From contig JAEPQB010000001.1 in NCBI GenBank assembly GCA_017640725.1, forward strand, positions 1,860,001-1,924,000: a DNA stretch of 64,000 nucleotides, given 5' to 3'. The position numbers were made by a program, and so were the translations under genes. The DNA is from Kordiimonadaceae bacterium. Lineage in GTDB: Bacteria > Pseudomonadota > Alphaproteobacteria > Sphingomonadales > Kordiimonadaceae. This document shows, piece by piece, positions 53,848 through 63,403 of the stretch. Each line of letters starts with the position of its first letter. The stretch's first letter is position 1. The notes under the pieces are model-generated. The model saw only the letters and a program-made list of their open reading frames with translations, ran no database searches and had not been told where the DNA came from.

Positions 53848-55167
53848 ATGCTGCGAAAAACCATCGCGATTGTTTTCATGCTGACTGCCAGCGCCTGCTC
53901 CGATAAGCCCAAAACACCTGCTGATATGGATGCGCAGCTGCAGGCTGTGTTGGAGGGTTACGCCGGGAACCAAGACTTTTCCGGGCTGGTGGCGGTAGCA
54001 AAAGGCGGCGAACTTTTCGCCTGGCATACGGAAGGGTACGCAGACTATGCCCAGGAAACCCTGCATGGCTTGGACAGACCTTTTCAAATTGCATCATTGT
54101 CGAAAATTTTCACCGCGGCGGCTATTCAGCGATTGCAGCGAAACGGCCAGTTGGACCTGGATGAACCGATCGGCCGCTACTTGCCGGAATTCACACATGG
54201 CGACATAGTAATCACGCGCCAGTTGCTGGCCCATCAGTCGGGTATTGCCGACTACTGGACCCTTGAGGGCGCACGAGATCGGGCAAAGCACCCAATCAAC
54301 ACGTCAGAATTGCTGACATTCATCGGCGCCCAGCCGCTCGCGTTTGAGCCGGGCACGGCAGATGCCTACAGCAATTCCGGCTATGCCGTGCTGGCCGCTC
54401 TTATTGAGCGGGTCTCTGGCCAGCCCTATCACACGTTTTTGGAAGCCGAGGTGCTAACACCCCAAGGCCTTGCGCAAACCCTGCAACATAGGGCGGATTT
54501 GTTGACCACCGGCTATGTTCCGTCTCACGAGGAGCTGGGTATTCAGCCTGCAGAGACGTTTAGCCCGTCTTTCCTAATAGGCGCAGGCTCGTTTCAGTCA
54601 ACAGCGTCCGACCTGCTTGCATGGTGCCACTGGTTCAATCAGGACTTTGCAAACCCTGACACCCCAACATTTCTTTATGGCTGGGGTGCGCGCGAGGCGT
54701 CGGGACGGCGGTGGGTTGAGCAAACCGGTCGCCTCGCCGGGTTCGCGGCGCACATGCGGGCCCATCCGGATGATGACCTGTGTGTTCTTGTGCTCAGCAA
54801 TATCGAATCTGAAGCCGTCGCAGCAATCGGGCAGGATCTTGTTGATCTTTATTGGGGCAGGGCAGTCGAGGCACCGGCAAGACGCGCCACTCACTTGCTA
54901 AGTGAAACTCAGGCCCTTGAGTATGCCGGCCTTTTTCAAATCGCGCCGGGCAACCAACTTGAGATTCGGGCCGACGGAAACCTGCTGTGGCTTAAGGGCC
55001 AAAACGGCGAATTTTTGCCACTTGAGCCAACAGCCAATGATGTTTTCTTTTTCCGACAACTAAATGCCAGCATCACCATAAACAGAAATGACGATGACAA
55101 AGTTGACGGCCTTTTGTGGGGTGGATCTTACTTTATCCCAAAAGTCGATGCGGGCAGCGACGGCTAA
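53848..55167 (+). CDS. Serine beta-lactamase-fold lipoprotein (class C/PBP4-type)
   Basis: 439 residues. A signal peptide with lipobox SAC (Cys17, LTASAC) and a GGGGAATAGG site precede the ATG. The catalytic Ser-x-x-Lys is intact (ASLSKIF), followed by the conserved QLDLDEPIGRYLPE and the YxN motif YSNSGY. A third motif around EQTGRLAGFAAHMRA is plausible. Substrate could be a beta-lactam, peptidoglycan peptide or ester. It follows the TetR gene directly. Confidence 0.9.
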   Translation: MLRKTIAIVFMLTASACSDKPKTPADMDAQLQAVLEGYAGNQDFSGLVAVAKGGELFAWHTEGYADYAQETLHGLDRPFQIASLSKIFTAAAIQRLQRNGQLDLDEPIGRYLPEFTHGDIVITRQLLAHQSGIADYWTLEGARDRAKHPINTSELLTFIGAQPLAFEPGTADAYSNSGYAVLAALIERVSGQPYHTFLEAEVLTPQGLAQTLQHRADLLTTGYVPSHEELGIQPAETFSPSFLIGAGSFQSTASDLLAWCHWFNQDFANPDTPTFLYGWGAREASGRRWVEQTGRLAGFAAHMRAHPDDDLCVLVLSNIESEAVAAIGQDLVDLYWGRAVEAPARRATHLLSETQALEYAGLFQIAPGNQLEIRADGNLLWLKGQNGEFLPLEPTANDVFFFRQLNASITINRNDDDKVDGLLWGGSYFIPKVDAGSDG

Positions 55168-55180
55168 AACCGCCGACGCG

Positions 55181-56968
55181 CTATGATGCAATCGGTGCTG
55201 TCGCCGCTTCAAGCCACGCCAGTGCTTCCCCTTCCACCAATGGGCTGATTTTGGCGCGCACGTCAGCGTGATAGTCATTCAGCCATTGCAGGTCAGCTTC
55301 GCTCATCAGGTGCGTGTCCACCAAATTGCGGTCTATCGGGGCATGCGTCAGCGTTTCAAAACCATACATGTCTCGCTCTGTGTCATCCTGTTCTGGCCGC
55401 ACCAGCACCAGGTTTTCAATGCGGATTCCATACTCGCCGGTTTTGTAATAACCGGGCTCGTTAGAGAGGATCATGCCGGGCTTAAGCGGCACGTCGCTGG
55501 AGCCTTTGGCAATCCGCTGGGGCCCTTCATGAACCGCCAGATAACTGCCGACGCCGTGCCCGGTACCATGGTCATAATCCAAACCAGCATCCCACAATGG
55601 ACGCCGGGCAAGGGCGTCAAGTGCCGCACCCGGCGTGCCGTCTGGAAACTTGGCGGTTGAAAGCGCGATGTGGCCCATCAAAACGCGGGTGAAGTTTTCG
55701 CGCATTTCATCGGTCGGCACACCCACCACGATGGTACGCGTGATGTCTGTGGTGCCGTCCAGATACTGGCCACCACTATCGACCAAATAAAGGCTGTCCA
55801 TCTCCAGCTTGCGGTTGGTCGTCTCATCCACCCGGTAATGCACGATCGCACCGTTGGGCCCAGCGCCCGAGATGGTATCAAAACTATTGTCGCGAATAAG
55901 GTCGCGCGCTTGGCGGAATGACCAAAGTTTGGCAACGGCGGACAGCTCGTCCACCGTGCCCTTCGGCGCTTCAACCGAAAGCCAGTGCAGGAACTCGGTA
56001 ATGGCGGCGCCGTCGCGGATGTGTGCGTCGCGCGTGCCTTGTTGTTCTACCTGGTTTTTGATGGCCTTGGGCAGAATGCAGGGGTCTTGACCTTCAATCA
56101 GGGTCGCGCCAGCGTCCTCAAGCGTTTTGAAGATTTTAGCATTGTTGGTGGCACGGTCGACCAACACGGTTTTGCCGTCTTTACCCAGCGCGGCCAGATG
56201 CTCGTAAAAAGCAGAACGCGGCTCGATTGATACCTTGTTGCCAAGCGCTGAGCGCACCGTGTCGTCAATTTTGTCAGGGTTTACGAACAGTGTGGCGCTT
56301 TCGTCTGCGCGCAACACACCGTAGGCATGCGCAACCGGCGTGTTCAACACGTCTTTGGAACGGACATTGAAGGCCCAGGCTACGCTATCGAGCATGCTGA
56401 CAACGGCGGCATCCGCGCCGTCTTGTGCAAGCTGTTTGGCAACATCCGCGCGTTTGTCCGCTGCGCTTCGTCCGGCATATTTGTCGTCATGAATTTCAAC
56501 GGCGTTCAATGGTTCGCTTGGGCGCGATAGCCAAACAGTATCTACAGGGTTAGTTTCAACCGCCACCAGTGTGGCATGCACTTTGGCCAGCGCCGCTGTC
56601 GCAGTTTCTACCCATGCGACAGTCGCAAGCTCGGGGTCATAGCCAACTCTCGCGCCAGAGCCCACATTGTCGGCGACCCATTTCAGGAGCGGATATTCCT
56701 GAAAATGGTGATGCTCGAAAATGGCTGCGTCCACCTGGTCCTTGACCTGAAGTGTGTAGCGACCATCAATGAAGATCGCTGCTTTTCTTTCCAGAACCGC
56801 TGCATTGCCAGCGCTGCCGCCAAACCCGGTAAGCCACGCAAGGCGTTCGGCGTACGCTCCAACATATTCGCTCATATGTTCGTCGGTTAGCGGCACGATA
56901 AAGCCGTCTAGCGAACGGGATTTCAACTCAGCGCGCAGCGCTTCGATGTTTGAAGGATTGGTGGTCAT
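55181..56968 (-). CDS. Aminopeptidase P family (M24) Xaa-Pro peptidase
   Basis: 595 residues from the ATG at 56968, with GAGAGA upstream; an in-frame start at 57046 lacks one. Two N-terminal creatinase-like domains precede the C-terminal pita-bread M24 domain. Metal ligands: Asp in YLVDSGGQY and in GTTDITRTI, His in HGTGHGVGS, Glu in LSNEPGYY and in GIRIENLVLV. It removes N-terminal residues before proline. It is divergent from the ptrB gene over 147 bp. Confidence 0.93.
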   Translation of the reverse strand: MTTNPSNIEALRAELKSRSLDGFIVPLTDEHMSEYVGAYAERLAWLTGFGGSAGNAAVLERKAAIFIDGRYTLQVKDQVDAAIFEHHHFQEYPLLKWVADNVGSGARVGYDPELATVAWVETATAALAKVHATLVAVETNPVDTVWLSRPSEPLNAVEIHDDKYAGRSAADKRADVAKQLAQDGADAAVVSMLDSVAWAFNVRSKDVLNTPVAHAYGVLRADESATLFVNPDKIDDTVRSALGNKVSIEPRSAFYEHLAALGKDGKTVLVDRATNNAKIFKTLEDAGATLIEGQDPCILPKAIKNQVEQQGTRDAHIRDGAAITEFLHWLSVEAPKGTVDELSAVAKLWSFRQARDLIRDNSFDTISGAGPNGAIVHYRVDETTNRKLEMDSLYLVDSGGQYLDGTTDITRTIVVGVPTDEMRENFTRVLMGHIALSTAKFPDGTPGAALDALARRPLWDAGLDYDHGTGHGVGSYLAVHEGPQRIAKGSSDVPLKPGMILSNEPGYYKTGEYGIRIENLVLVRPEQDDTERDMYGFETLTHAPIDRNLVDTHLMSEADLQWLNDYHADVRAKISPLVEGEALAWLEAATAPIAS

Positions 56969-57115
56969 GTGGTCTCTCTCAGCCTGTTGATGCGGCGCCC
57001 AATGCCGCCAGACGCCTGTTGTGCCCGGCCCAATTTGCGAATGCAAGCATGCTTTTGCTTTACAGAGCTTCGCCCAGCTTTTAGGGGTGAACGCCTACAG
57101 TTTCAAAGGACCCTT

Positions 57116-59209
57116 ATGCTGAAAGTACCATCCAACCTGACGGCACCTGTCGCCAATCAAAAAGACCATAGTTTTTCTCATCACGGGGACACTGTCTCAG
57201 ACCCGTATTTTTGGCTGAAAGATCCGGGCTATCCCGAGGTCACGGACGAAGAAGTGCTTTCATACCTCAGGGAAGAAAACGCCTATTTTGATGCGGTCAC
57301 AAAGGATGACACGCCGCTTGTGGACACGCTTTTTGAGGAAATCAAAGGTCGCCTCAAAGAAGATGATGAGGGCGTGCCCTATCAGGATGGGGCATTTGAC
57401 TTCCGTTGGGCTTTCGCAAAAGGGAGCCAGTACCGCATTTGGTACTATCGCCCGCGCAGCGAAAACCCACACGTGGGGGATGATTGGCAGGTTCTGTTTG
57501 ACGAAAACCAGGCAGCGGAAGGCCTCGCGTATTTCAAACTTGGCTCACTGTCTGTTAGCCCTTGCGGTGGCTACCTGGCAATTAGCCACGACAGTAACGG
57601 GTCTGAGCGCTTCACGGTTAAAGTGCAGGAGCTTAAGTCAGGTGATTGGCTTGAGACAGAAGTTGCGGAAACATCAGGTGAACTGGTTTGGGCAGCTGAC
57701 AGCAAATCCTTTTTCTATGTGAAAGTATCCAAGGAATGGCGGCCCTATCTGGTAATGCGGCATGCGCTGGATGGCGCGCTGGAAGACGCGCCTGTTTTTG
57801 AAGAAACAGACAGCAGCTTTTTCCTGCATATTGGCCAGACAACGTCAAACGCATTCATGGTTATCCGAAGTGCGGATCATGTGACAGCTGAGGTGCGCGT
57901 GTTGGATTTGGCGCCAGCTTACGCAGAGCCTGTTCTGATGGCCGCACGCCGCACAGACCATGATTATTATGTTGATCATGCGGGCGGGCAATTTGTTGTC
58001 AGGTCAAACAAAAACCATGAAAACTACGGAATTTTCACGGCTTCAGGCGACCCAAGCGAAACCAACTGGGTGGAACAACTCACCGGCACCGATACGCGTT
58101 ATATCCACGGCATGCAGGCGTTCGACAGGTTTATTGCCGTTGAAGACCGCATTGATGGCCTCGATCAAATCACCTTGTTGGCTTCCGGTGGTAGAGAACA
58201 GCAAATTCCCATGCAGGAAGCCGTTTATGAAGTTGGGCTGGGCACCAACCCAGAGGCTGGCCAGGGTTTTGTCCGACTTGGATTCTCCAGCCTTTTGACA
58301 CCGCCGACGGTTCTGGACGTGCCCATTCATGCTGACGGTACTCCTGGCGAAGCCATGGTGCGCAAGGTTCAGGAAATACCTTCAGGGTATGATCGCACGG
58401 AGTATCGGTCTGAGCGCCTGATGGTGACTGCGCGAGACGGTGCACAGGTGCCGGTTAGTATTGTTTATAAGTCCGATTGGGAAAAACATGGCGGTGCGCC
58501 GCTGCATCTATATGGATACGGTGCCTACGGCCTTGGCATGAGCCCTTCGTTTTCTGCGGCACGTATGTCTTTGCTGGACCGTGGTTTTGCTTATGCCATC
58601 GCCCATATCCGTGGTGGTGATGAACTTGGCAAAGGCTGGTACACGGCTGGTAAGCTCAATGCCCGTACCAACACATTCAATGACTTTGTTGATGTGGCTC
58701 GTGCGCTCACCGACCAGGGCTATGCGGCAAGGGGCGGCATTTCCATTTCTGGCGGCAGTGCGGGTGGTGAACTCATGGGAGCTGTGGTTAATCAGGCACC
58801 TGAACTGTTCAAAGGCTGTGTGCTTCATGTGCCGTTTGTGGACGTACTGAACACCATGCTGGATGCCGACCTGCCGCTTACGCCCATTGAATGGCCTGAG
58901 TGGGGCAACCCCATCGAAGACGCAGACGCCTACGCAACGATCAAGGGCTATTGCCCCTATACCAATATTGAGGCGAAAGAGTATCCGCCCATGCTGGTGA
59001 CGGGTGGTTTGAATGACCCACGTGTTACCTACTGGGAACCCGCGAAGTGGACCGCAAAAATGCGCGCCACAAAAACCGATGACAACCTGCTGATCATGAA
59101 AATCAATATGGGAGCAGGCCACGGCGGTAAGTCCGGGCGTTTCGAGCGCTACCGGGAAGTCGCCGAAGAATATATGTTTTTGCTGAAGTGCTTTGGGTTG
59201 ACGAACTAG
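57116..59209 (+). CDS. ptrB: Oligopeptidase B (S9A)
   Basis: 697 residues from the ATG at 57116, which follows AAAGGA by 6 bases; an in-frame ATG at 56969 has none. N-terminal beta-propeller (SHDSNGSERFTVKVQELKSG and others) and a C-terminal alpha/beta hydrolase domain with Ser in GGSAGGELMGA, Asp in GLNDPRV and His in GAGHGGKSGR. It cleaves peptides after basic residues. No signal peptide, so cytosolic. Its stop overlaps the convergent BLH-type gene by 4 bases. Confidence 0.93.
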   Translation: MLKVPSNLTAPVANQKDHSFSHHGDTVSDPYFWLKDPGYPEVTDEEVLSYLREENAYFDAVTKDDTPLVDTLFEEIKGRLKEDDEGVPYQDGAFDFRWAFAKGSQYRIWYYRPRSENPHVGDDWQVLFDENQAAEGLAYFKLGSLSVSPCGGYLAISHDSNGSERFTVKVQELKSGDWLETEVAETSGELVWAADSKSFFYVKVSKEWRPYLVMRHALDGALEDAPVFEETDSSFFLHIGQTTSNAFMVIRSADHVTAEVRVLDLAPAYAEPVLMAARRTDHDYYVDHAGGQFVVRSNKNHENYGIFTASGDPSETNWVEQLTGTDTRYIHGMQAFDRFIAVEDRIDGLDQITLLASGGREQQIPMQEAVYEVGLGTNPEAGQGFVRLGFSSLLTPPTVLDVPIHADGTPGEAMVRKVQEIPSGYDRTEYRSERLMVTARDGAQVPVSIVYKSDWEKHGGAPLHLYGYGAYGLGMSPSFSAARMSLLDRGFAYAIAHIRGGDELGKGWYTAGKLNARTNTFNDFVDVARALTDQGYAARGGISISGGSAGGELMGAVVNQAPELFKGCVLHVPFVDVLNTMLDADLPLTPIEWPEWGNPIEDADAYATIKGYCPYTNIEAKEYPPMLVTGGLNDPRVTYWEPAKWTAKMRATKTDDNLLIMKINMGAGHGGKSGRFERYREVAEEYMFLLKCFGLTN

Positions 59210-59646
59210 CCCTGAGCGCTTGCACGCAAATGCTCAAGCGTTGGAGCCATGCCAGACAGGTCGTAACCTGCAGCGCCGCCTTTGGCGAGAATTTCATCTG
59301 TTGCCAGTCCACCCGTGAAAGCTTCTGCCAAACCCCACAGCGTGCAGGAACGTGTGCCCGAACGGCAATAGGCGAGCGTTTTCACATCTTCCTTGAGGGC
59401 GAGAGCCATCTGCTCAATGCCTTCCATGGTCAGTTGCCCGGAAACAACAGGAATATGCGCCCATTTGATACCGTGGCCTGCGGCCAGTTCAGCCAGTTCG
59501 GAGTTTAGGGGCTGTCCGCCTTCTTCGCCATCTGGCCGGTTGTTGATGATCAGTCCATAACCCTCGCTCGCCGCGCGCGCAACGTCATCTGCGGTAATTT
59601 GGGGGGCAACAGACAAACTATCAGTTACGGTCAGAAAATCGGTCAT
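59206..59646 (-). CDS. BLH/TIGR01244-type phosphatase or sulfur transferase
   Basis: 146 residues. Family domain with the catalytic CX5R loop AYCRSGTRS typical of protein-tyrosine-phosphatase-like folds, and the front segment SVAPQITADDVARAASEGY. In some bacteria this domain is fused to a metallo-beta-lactamase for sulfide oxidation; here it stands alone. It converges on ptrB with a 4-base overlap. Confidence 0.9.
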   Translation of the reverse strand: MTDFLTVTDSLSVAPQITADDVARAASEGYGLIINNRPDGEEGGQPLNSELAELAAGHGIKWAHIPVVSGQLTMEGIEQMALALKEDVKTLAYCRSGTRSCTLWGLAEAFTGGLATDEILAKGGAAGYDLSGMAPTLEHLRASAQG

Positions 59647-59714
59647 CGGGCTCTCCAGATGGGCAAAACTGGGAGAATCTTATGGTCTTTGATCATTATT
59701 GTCCATGGCCATCG

Positions 59715-59783
59715 CCAGCCCACACCCCCACCCGGCCACCGCACGGAACTATACTTGGGTGGTCGGGTGGGGGTGTGGGCTGG
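59715..59783. repeat. Large intergenic hairpin with 26-bp arms
   Basis: The arm at 59715-59740 (CCAGCCCACACCCCC...) is complementary to 59758-59783 at 25 of 26 positions, with a 17-base loop. The arms are C- and G-rich on one strand each. No T-run follows. It lies between the BLH-type gene and alkA, both on the minus strand. It is not part of a gene. Confidence 0.85.
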
Positions 59784-59796
59784 TGCGGTTCAGAAA

Positions 59797-60426
59797 TCAA
59801 AAAGGCGCGTTTGAATAATAGTGCCAAGCCAATAATGCCATTGCGCTCCGATAAGGGCGCCAGCGCTCACCAATTTCCTGTGTTTCTTTTTCCGTGGGGC
59901 GCTCCTCAAGTTCAATAATACGACCCACGCCAACCCGTACTGCCAAGTCACCCACTGGCCAGATGTCAGGCCGACCAAGAGACGAGAGCAAATACATGTG
60001 CGCGCTCCAAACACCGAGGCCCTTCACGGCAATGATCGAGGCGATCGCATCTTCATCACTCTGGTGGGGCAGCTTCTCGATATTGAGTGTTCCGTTGCAA
60101 ACAGTTTCGCACAAGGACCGAGTGTAAGCGATTTTTTGCTTGGAAAGACCAAGCCCGCGCAGCGTGTCATCGTCAACGTCATCAAACGCGCTTGGGCCCA
60201 TGTCAGCGCCTACGAGATCTTCGATCCGTCCATATATGCTTGCGGCAGCTTTGACGGAAAGTTGCTGACCCACAATTACCCGCAGAAAAATAGCAAATGA
60301 CTGATCGCGCACCCTCTCGGGCGGGAACCCTACAGTGTCGAGCGCCGCTTTCACTTGTGCATCTTTAGCAGCAAGCTCAGTTAGTTGCTCGCGAATGTGG
60401 CTGTTTCTTAGCTGAAAGTTCTTCAT
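59797..60426 (-). CDS. DNA-3-methyladenine glycosylase II (AlkA-type)
   Basis: 209 residues. Helix-hairpin-helix/GPD glycosylase: HhH region IAVKGLGVWSAHMYLL followed by the catalytic Asp in IWPVGDLAVR, as in AlkA/MPG. It excises alkylated bases. It begins directly after the stop of the ACT-like gene with no spacing (TGA then ATG), so the two are coupled. Confidence 0.92.
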   Translation of the reverse strand: MKNFQLRNSHIREQLTELAAKDAQVKAALDTVGFPPERVRDQSFAIFLRVIVGQQLSVKAAASIYGRIEDLVGADMGPSAFDDVDDDTLRGLGLSKQKIAYTRSLCETVCNGTLNIEKLPHQSDEDAIASIIAVKGLGVWSAHMYLLSSLGRPDIWPVGDLAVRVGVGRIIELEERPTEKETQEIGERWRPYRSAMALLAWHYYSNAPF

Positions 60427-60678
60427 TCAGGTCAACATATGTTCTAGAGAGACCGTGCGCACCAATTCGCTTTGGCGCAGTCTTTTCTCGATAGCACGCA
60501 CGTCTGTATCTGCCAATTGGCGCAAAATGATGGTGACCGATTGCAGCGAGTTTTTATGGTTGTGGGTGCTCACACGCGCAGGCGTCAATGCGAGGTCAGC
60601 AAATGTTTTCAAGATCGTTGGCAAGGCTGCCGGTGTCTGGCTGATCAAAAGATCAAATCGATGGATTGGAGCGTTCAT
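60427..60678 (-). CDS. Small ACT-like domain protein
   Basis: 83 residues from the ATG at 60678, with GGGAG upstream; an in-frame ATG at 60720 is possible. A single ACT-type fold: FDLLISQTPAALPTILKTF and ALTPARVSTHNHKNSLQSV followed by VTIILRQLADTDVRA. It resembles small regulatory subunits of acetolactate synthase or other amino-acid enzymes, but no partner is nearby. It is immediately upstream of alkA. Confidence 0.78.
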   Translation of the reverse strand: MNAPIHRFDLLISQTPAALPTILKTFADLALTPARVSTHNHKNSLQSVTIILRQLADTDVRAIEKRLRQSELVRTVSLEHMLT

Positions 60679-60862
60679 GATACGCGGCTCCCATAAAGTC
60701 GTCATGTGAAGGTTGAACAAGGCTTTCCCGGCACCAACTGGGCACCGGGCGGCTCATTCGACAGCACATTCGCTTTATTGAGGGCGCAGTAATCATGCAG
60801 GCGACCCTAGGCGCGACGACAGAACAAATCAAGCAGCTTTAGGGTGGGCGTTGAATGGGGCG

Positions 60863-62653
60863 TCAGTAGGGCGCAAATGTGCCAGCCACGCCCCAAAGCA
60901 CCAGCGTGAAAAACACAGCGAGTGACGCAATCGCAACCACAGTTAAATGCGGGGCTGTCAGAATGGCGGCGCCAGCAGTTGGTATGGTTTTTTTCTTGGC
61001 AAACGACATGACAAACATGGGTAAGGATAGTACCAGCATCAGGCCGATATTGAGGCCAGTTCGCCATACGGTGATGAGCCATGGCTGGCCCATTTCATAA
61101 AGAACAACAGCCCAAAAGTTAGCCTCAAGATATAAGCTGGCGCCAACCAATACGCCGCCAGCGCCAGCAAACTGGCCCATACGCCGCCACGGTTTGTCTC
61201 GTTTTCCAAGTGCGTAGTAAGCCGCTGTCATAATGGTGATCAGGGCCCATGGAATCATGGTCCGCAACTGGCCCGCAGCGCCCAATATGTCGGCGCGCCT
61301 GTATAGGCTCCCATTGTCGGCCACGTACCCGCCGAGCCGAAATGGGCTGAAGACAAGCTCGTCGCCAGAGTTATTTTCATTCAGAAAGATGTAGGCTTCT
61401 TGCTGCTGGAATATGGTCAAGGGCCCATCATTGCGGCGCATGCGCAATTGATCTCCAGAATAACCAAATACAAAAAGCCAATCGGACTGAAGGATGTCCA
61501 GCCTTTCCTGTAAACCATACGGAGAGCGGGTTGCTGGCACGTACCGGCCTTCAAGTTTGCTGGGTTTGGCGAGCGGCGGGCCATCAGCAACGACTTGCGG
61601 CCGTGCGGGAAAATTTTCAGATGCAATTAAATGGCCTGCCTGCTGCAGCGATGATTTCTCACAGACATCCGTTTCGTCGATGACACCAAAAACTGCCCCC
61701 TCGCGTGGGTATGCGATGAATGCAGCACCCGGGCTGCACCGGTCATTCAGGCCAATGATCGATTTGTGGGTGCCGGTATCTCTAATGGCAATACCGTAAG
61801 AAACAACTGTGCCACTGGGGTGCATACGATATCCATTATGGCCAGTCGTGAGGTCAAGGAACAGGTTTCGATTGAGGAATGGCAATCCTGATGCATCTCG
61901 ATTACGCACAAATAGCCTGCTGACGGACAGATAGGCTTGCGCAGAGCCCATTAATTCTAGGGGCATTGATGCGCCGCCAAGTGACTGATGTGTCACCTCA
62001 ACCGATTCCGTCGGCAGGCCGAGCGGTATGAGCAATTCCTCAGTGATCAAATCGCCGATCGTTTTGCCACTCGCTTTTTCCAAGGCCGCAACCAACAAAG
62101 CCCAACCAACCGGGTCGTGGCTGCTGATCTGGCCTGCGCTGCGCATGCTGATAGCAAACCGTTTCAGTGGTTTGCCATTCAGCGCGGCAATCAGAGGACG
62201 CGGCACCATCGACAATGGCGGCGACGCAAACCCTGCGGTTTCCTGCAGCAAATGTTTGATATGAAGCGGTGCCCGAAACGGCGATCCAGGCACAATATCC
62301 GGCAGCAGATCGGCAACCGGTTGGTCGAGGTCCAGCACCCCCTGGTCAACCAGGCGCAGCGTCACCAGGGACAGCAAACTTTTTTGTAAGCCGGAAAAGT
62401 CCACCGCTTGTACCGGTTCGCCCCCAGCAGAAAATGTCTGGGTGCCGCTCAAATAAAACTGGAATTGGCTTTCTGTATTGGTTTGCAGTACGGGCAAAAC
62501 AGTGTCTGGCTTCAAAACAATGCCTTGTGAACGGCTTGGCGTTGCAACAAAAACTGTCAGCGTGAGTGAGAGCACTGCAATTGCCAGATGGCTCAGTCTT
62601 GATGAAATCGTGATGATACGCCGGTCCTTTTCTGCATTGCCAATCATGCACAT
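60863..62653 (-). CDS. Serine beta-lactamase-fold membrane protein lacking catalytic motifs
   Basis: 596 residues. A signal peptide/TM (LAIAVLSLTLTVFVAT) is followed by a class C beta-lactamase fold with a long C-terminal membrane region (ALITIMTAAYYALGK; VLVGASLYLEANFWAVV; LNIGLMLVLSLPMFVMSF; LTVVAIASLAVFFTLVLW). At the position of the Ser-x-x-Lys, GLQK (88-91) is read instead of SxxK, and the YxN triad is DPV (180-182). It is therefore probably a non-catalytic relative that binds rather than cleaves, though a remote nucleophile cannot be excluded. Confidence 0.82.
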   Translation of the reverse strand: MCMIGNAEKDRRIITISSRLSHLAIAVLSLTLTVFVATPSRSQGIVLKPDTVLPVLQTNTESQFQFYLSGTQTFSAGGEPVQAVDFSGLQKSLLSLVTLRLVDQGVLDLDQPVADLLPDIVPGSPFRAPLHIKHLLQETAGFASPPLSMVPRPLIAALNGKPLKRFAISMRSAGQISSHDPVGWALLVAALEKASGKTIGDLITEELLIPLGLPTESVEVTHQSLGGASMPLELMGSAQAYLSVSRLFVRNRDASGLPFLNRNLFLDLTTGHNGYRMHPSGTVVSYGIAIRDTGTHKSIIGLNDRCSPGAAFIAYPREGAVFGVIDETDVCEKSSLQQAGHLIASENFPARPQVVADGPPLAKPSKLEGRYVPATRSPYGLQERLDILQSDWLFVFGYSGDQLRMRRNDGPLTIFQQQEAYIFLNENNSGDELVFSPFRLGGYVADNGSLYRRADILGAAGQLRTMIPWALITIMTAAYYALGKRDKPWRRMGQFAGAGGVLVGASLYLEANFWAVVLYEMGQPWLITVWRTGLNIGLMLVLSLPMFVMSFAKKKTIPTAGAAILTAPHLTVVAIASLAVFFTLVLWGVAGTFAPY

Positions 62654-62725
62654 GCTCGCCTATTAAGCCAAAACCACTATAGAATGGTCCTGTGCACTGC
62701 CGCAATTGGGAAGGGAAGCGAAGCT

Positions 62726-63397
62726 GTGTCTAAAGCGAAATTTGTTGAACACACCACATTCATCCACCGCGAGCCTAAAGAAATGATCTCGCGGTCAGCG
62801 GACTTTCTGGATCTGATGAAACGGCGCCGAACCGTGCGGGAGTTTTCTGACCGCCCAGTCCCGCGTGAAGTGATTGAAAATGCGATATTGACAGCAGGTC
62901 GCGCACCTTCAGGGGCAAACAAGCAGCCTTGGCATTTTGCCGCAATTTCTGCGCCTGAGATGAAGGCCAAGTTTCGCGAAGCTGCGGAGGTTGAAGAGCG
63001 CGAGTTTTATGGTGGGCGGGCATCCGAGGAATGGCTCGAAGACCTGTTGCCGTTCGGCACCGATGAAAACAAGCCTTTCCTTGAGATTGCGCCCTGGTTG
63101 ATTGCGGTTTTTCGCCAGTCTTATGGTGTGGACGAAGAATCAGGGGATCGCTCAAAGAATTACTATGTGCATGAAAGTGCAGGCCTGGCGGCGGGCTTTT
63201 TGATTGCAGCACTCCACAATGCGGGACTGGCGACCTTGACGCACACGCCGTCTCCAATGGGTTTTTTGAACGAGCTTTGTGGCCGCCCTAAAAACGAACA
63301 TGCGACGATGCTTGTGGTGGCGGGCTTCCCGGCAGACAAAGTCACCGTGCCGGACATTGACAAAAAATCCTTAGAAGAAATTTCTACCTGGCTTTGA
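62726..63397 (+). CDS. Nitroreductase family FMN enzyme
   Basis: 223 residues if the GTG at 62726 is used (AAGGGAAG upstream); an ATG at 62684 is also in frame. FMN-binding motifs: RRRTVREFSDRPVP near the start, GRAPSGANKQPWHFA, and the C-terminal AGFLIAALHNAGLATLTHTP. It reduces nitro compounds, quinones or related substrates with NAD(P)H, and may belong to the iodotyrosine-deiodinase-like branch. It stands alone, convergent with the porin gene at 7 bases. Confidence 0.92.
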   Translation: MSKAKFVEHTTFIHREPKEMISRSADFLDLMKRRRTVREFSDRPVPREVIENAILTAGRAPSGANKQPWHFAAISAPEMKAKFREAAEVEEREFYGGRASEEWLEDLLPFGTDENKPFLEIAPWLIAVFRQSYGVDEESGDRSKNYYVHESAGLAAGFLIAALHNAGLATLTHTPSPMGFLNELCGRPKNEHATMLVVAGFPADKVTVPDIDKKSLEEISTWL

Positions 63398-63403
63398 GGC
63401 CTG

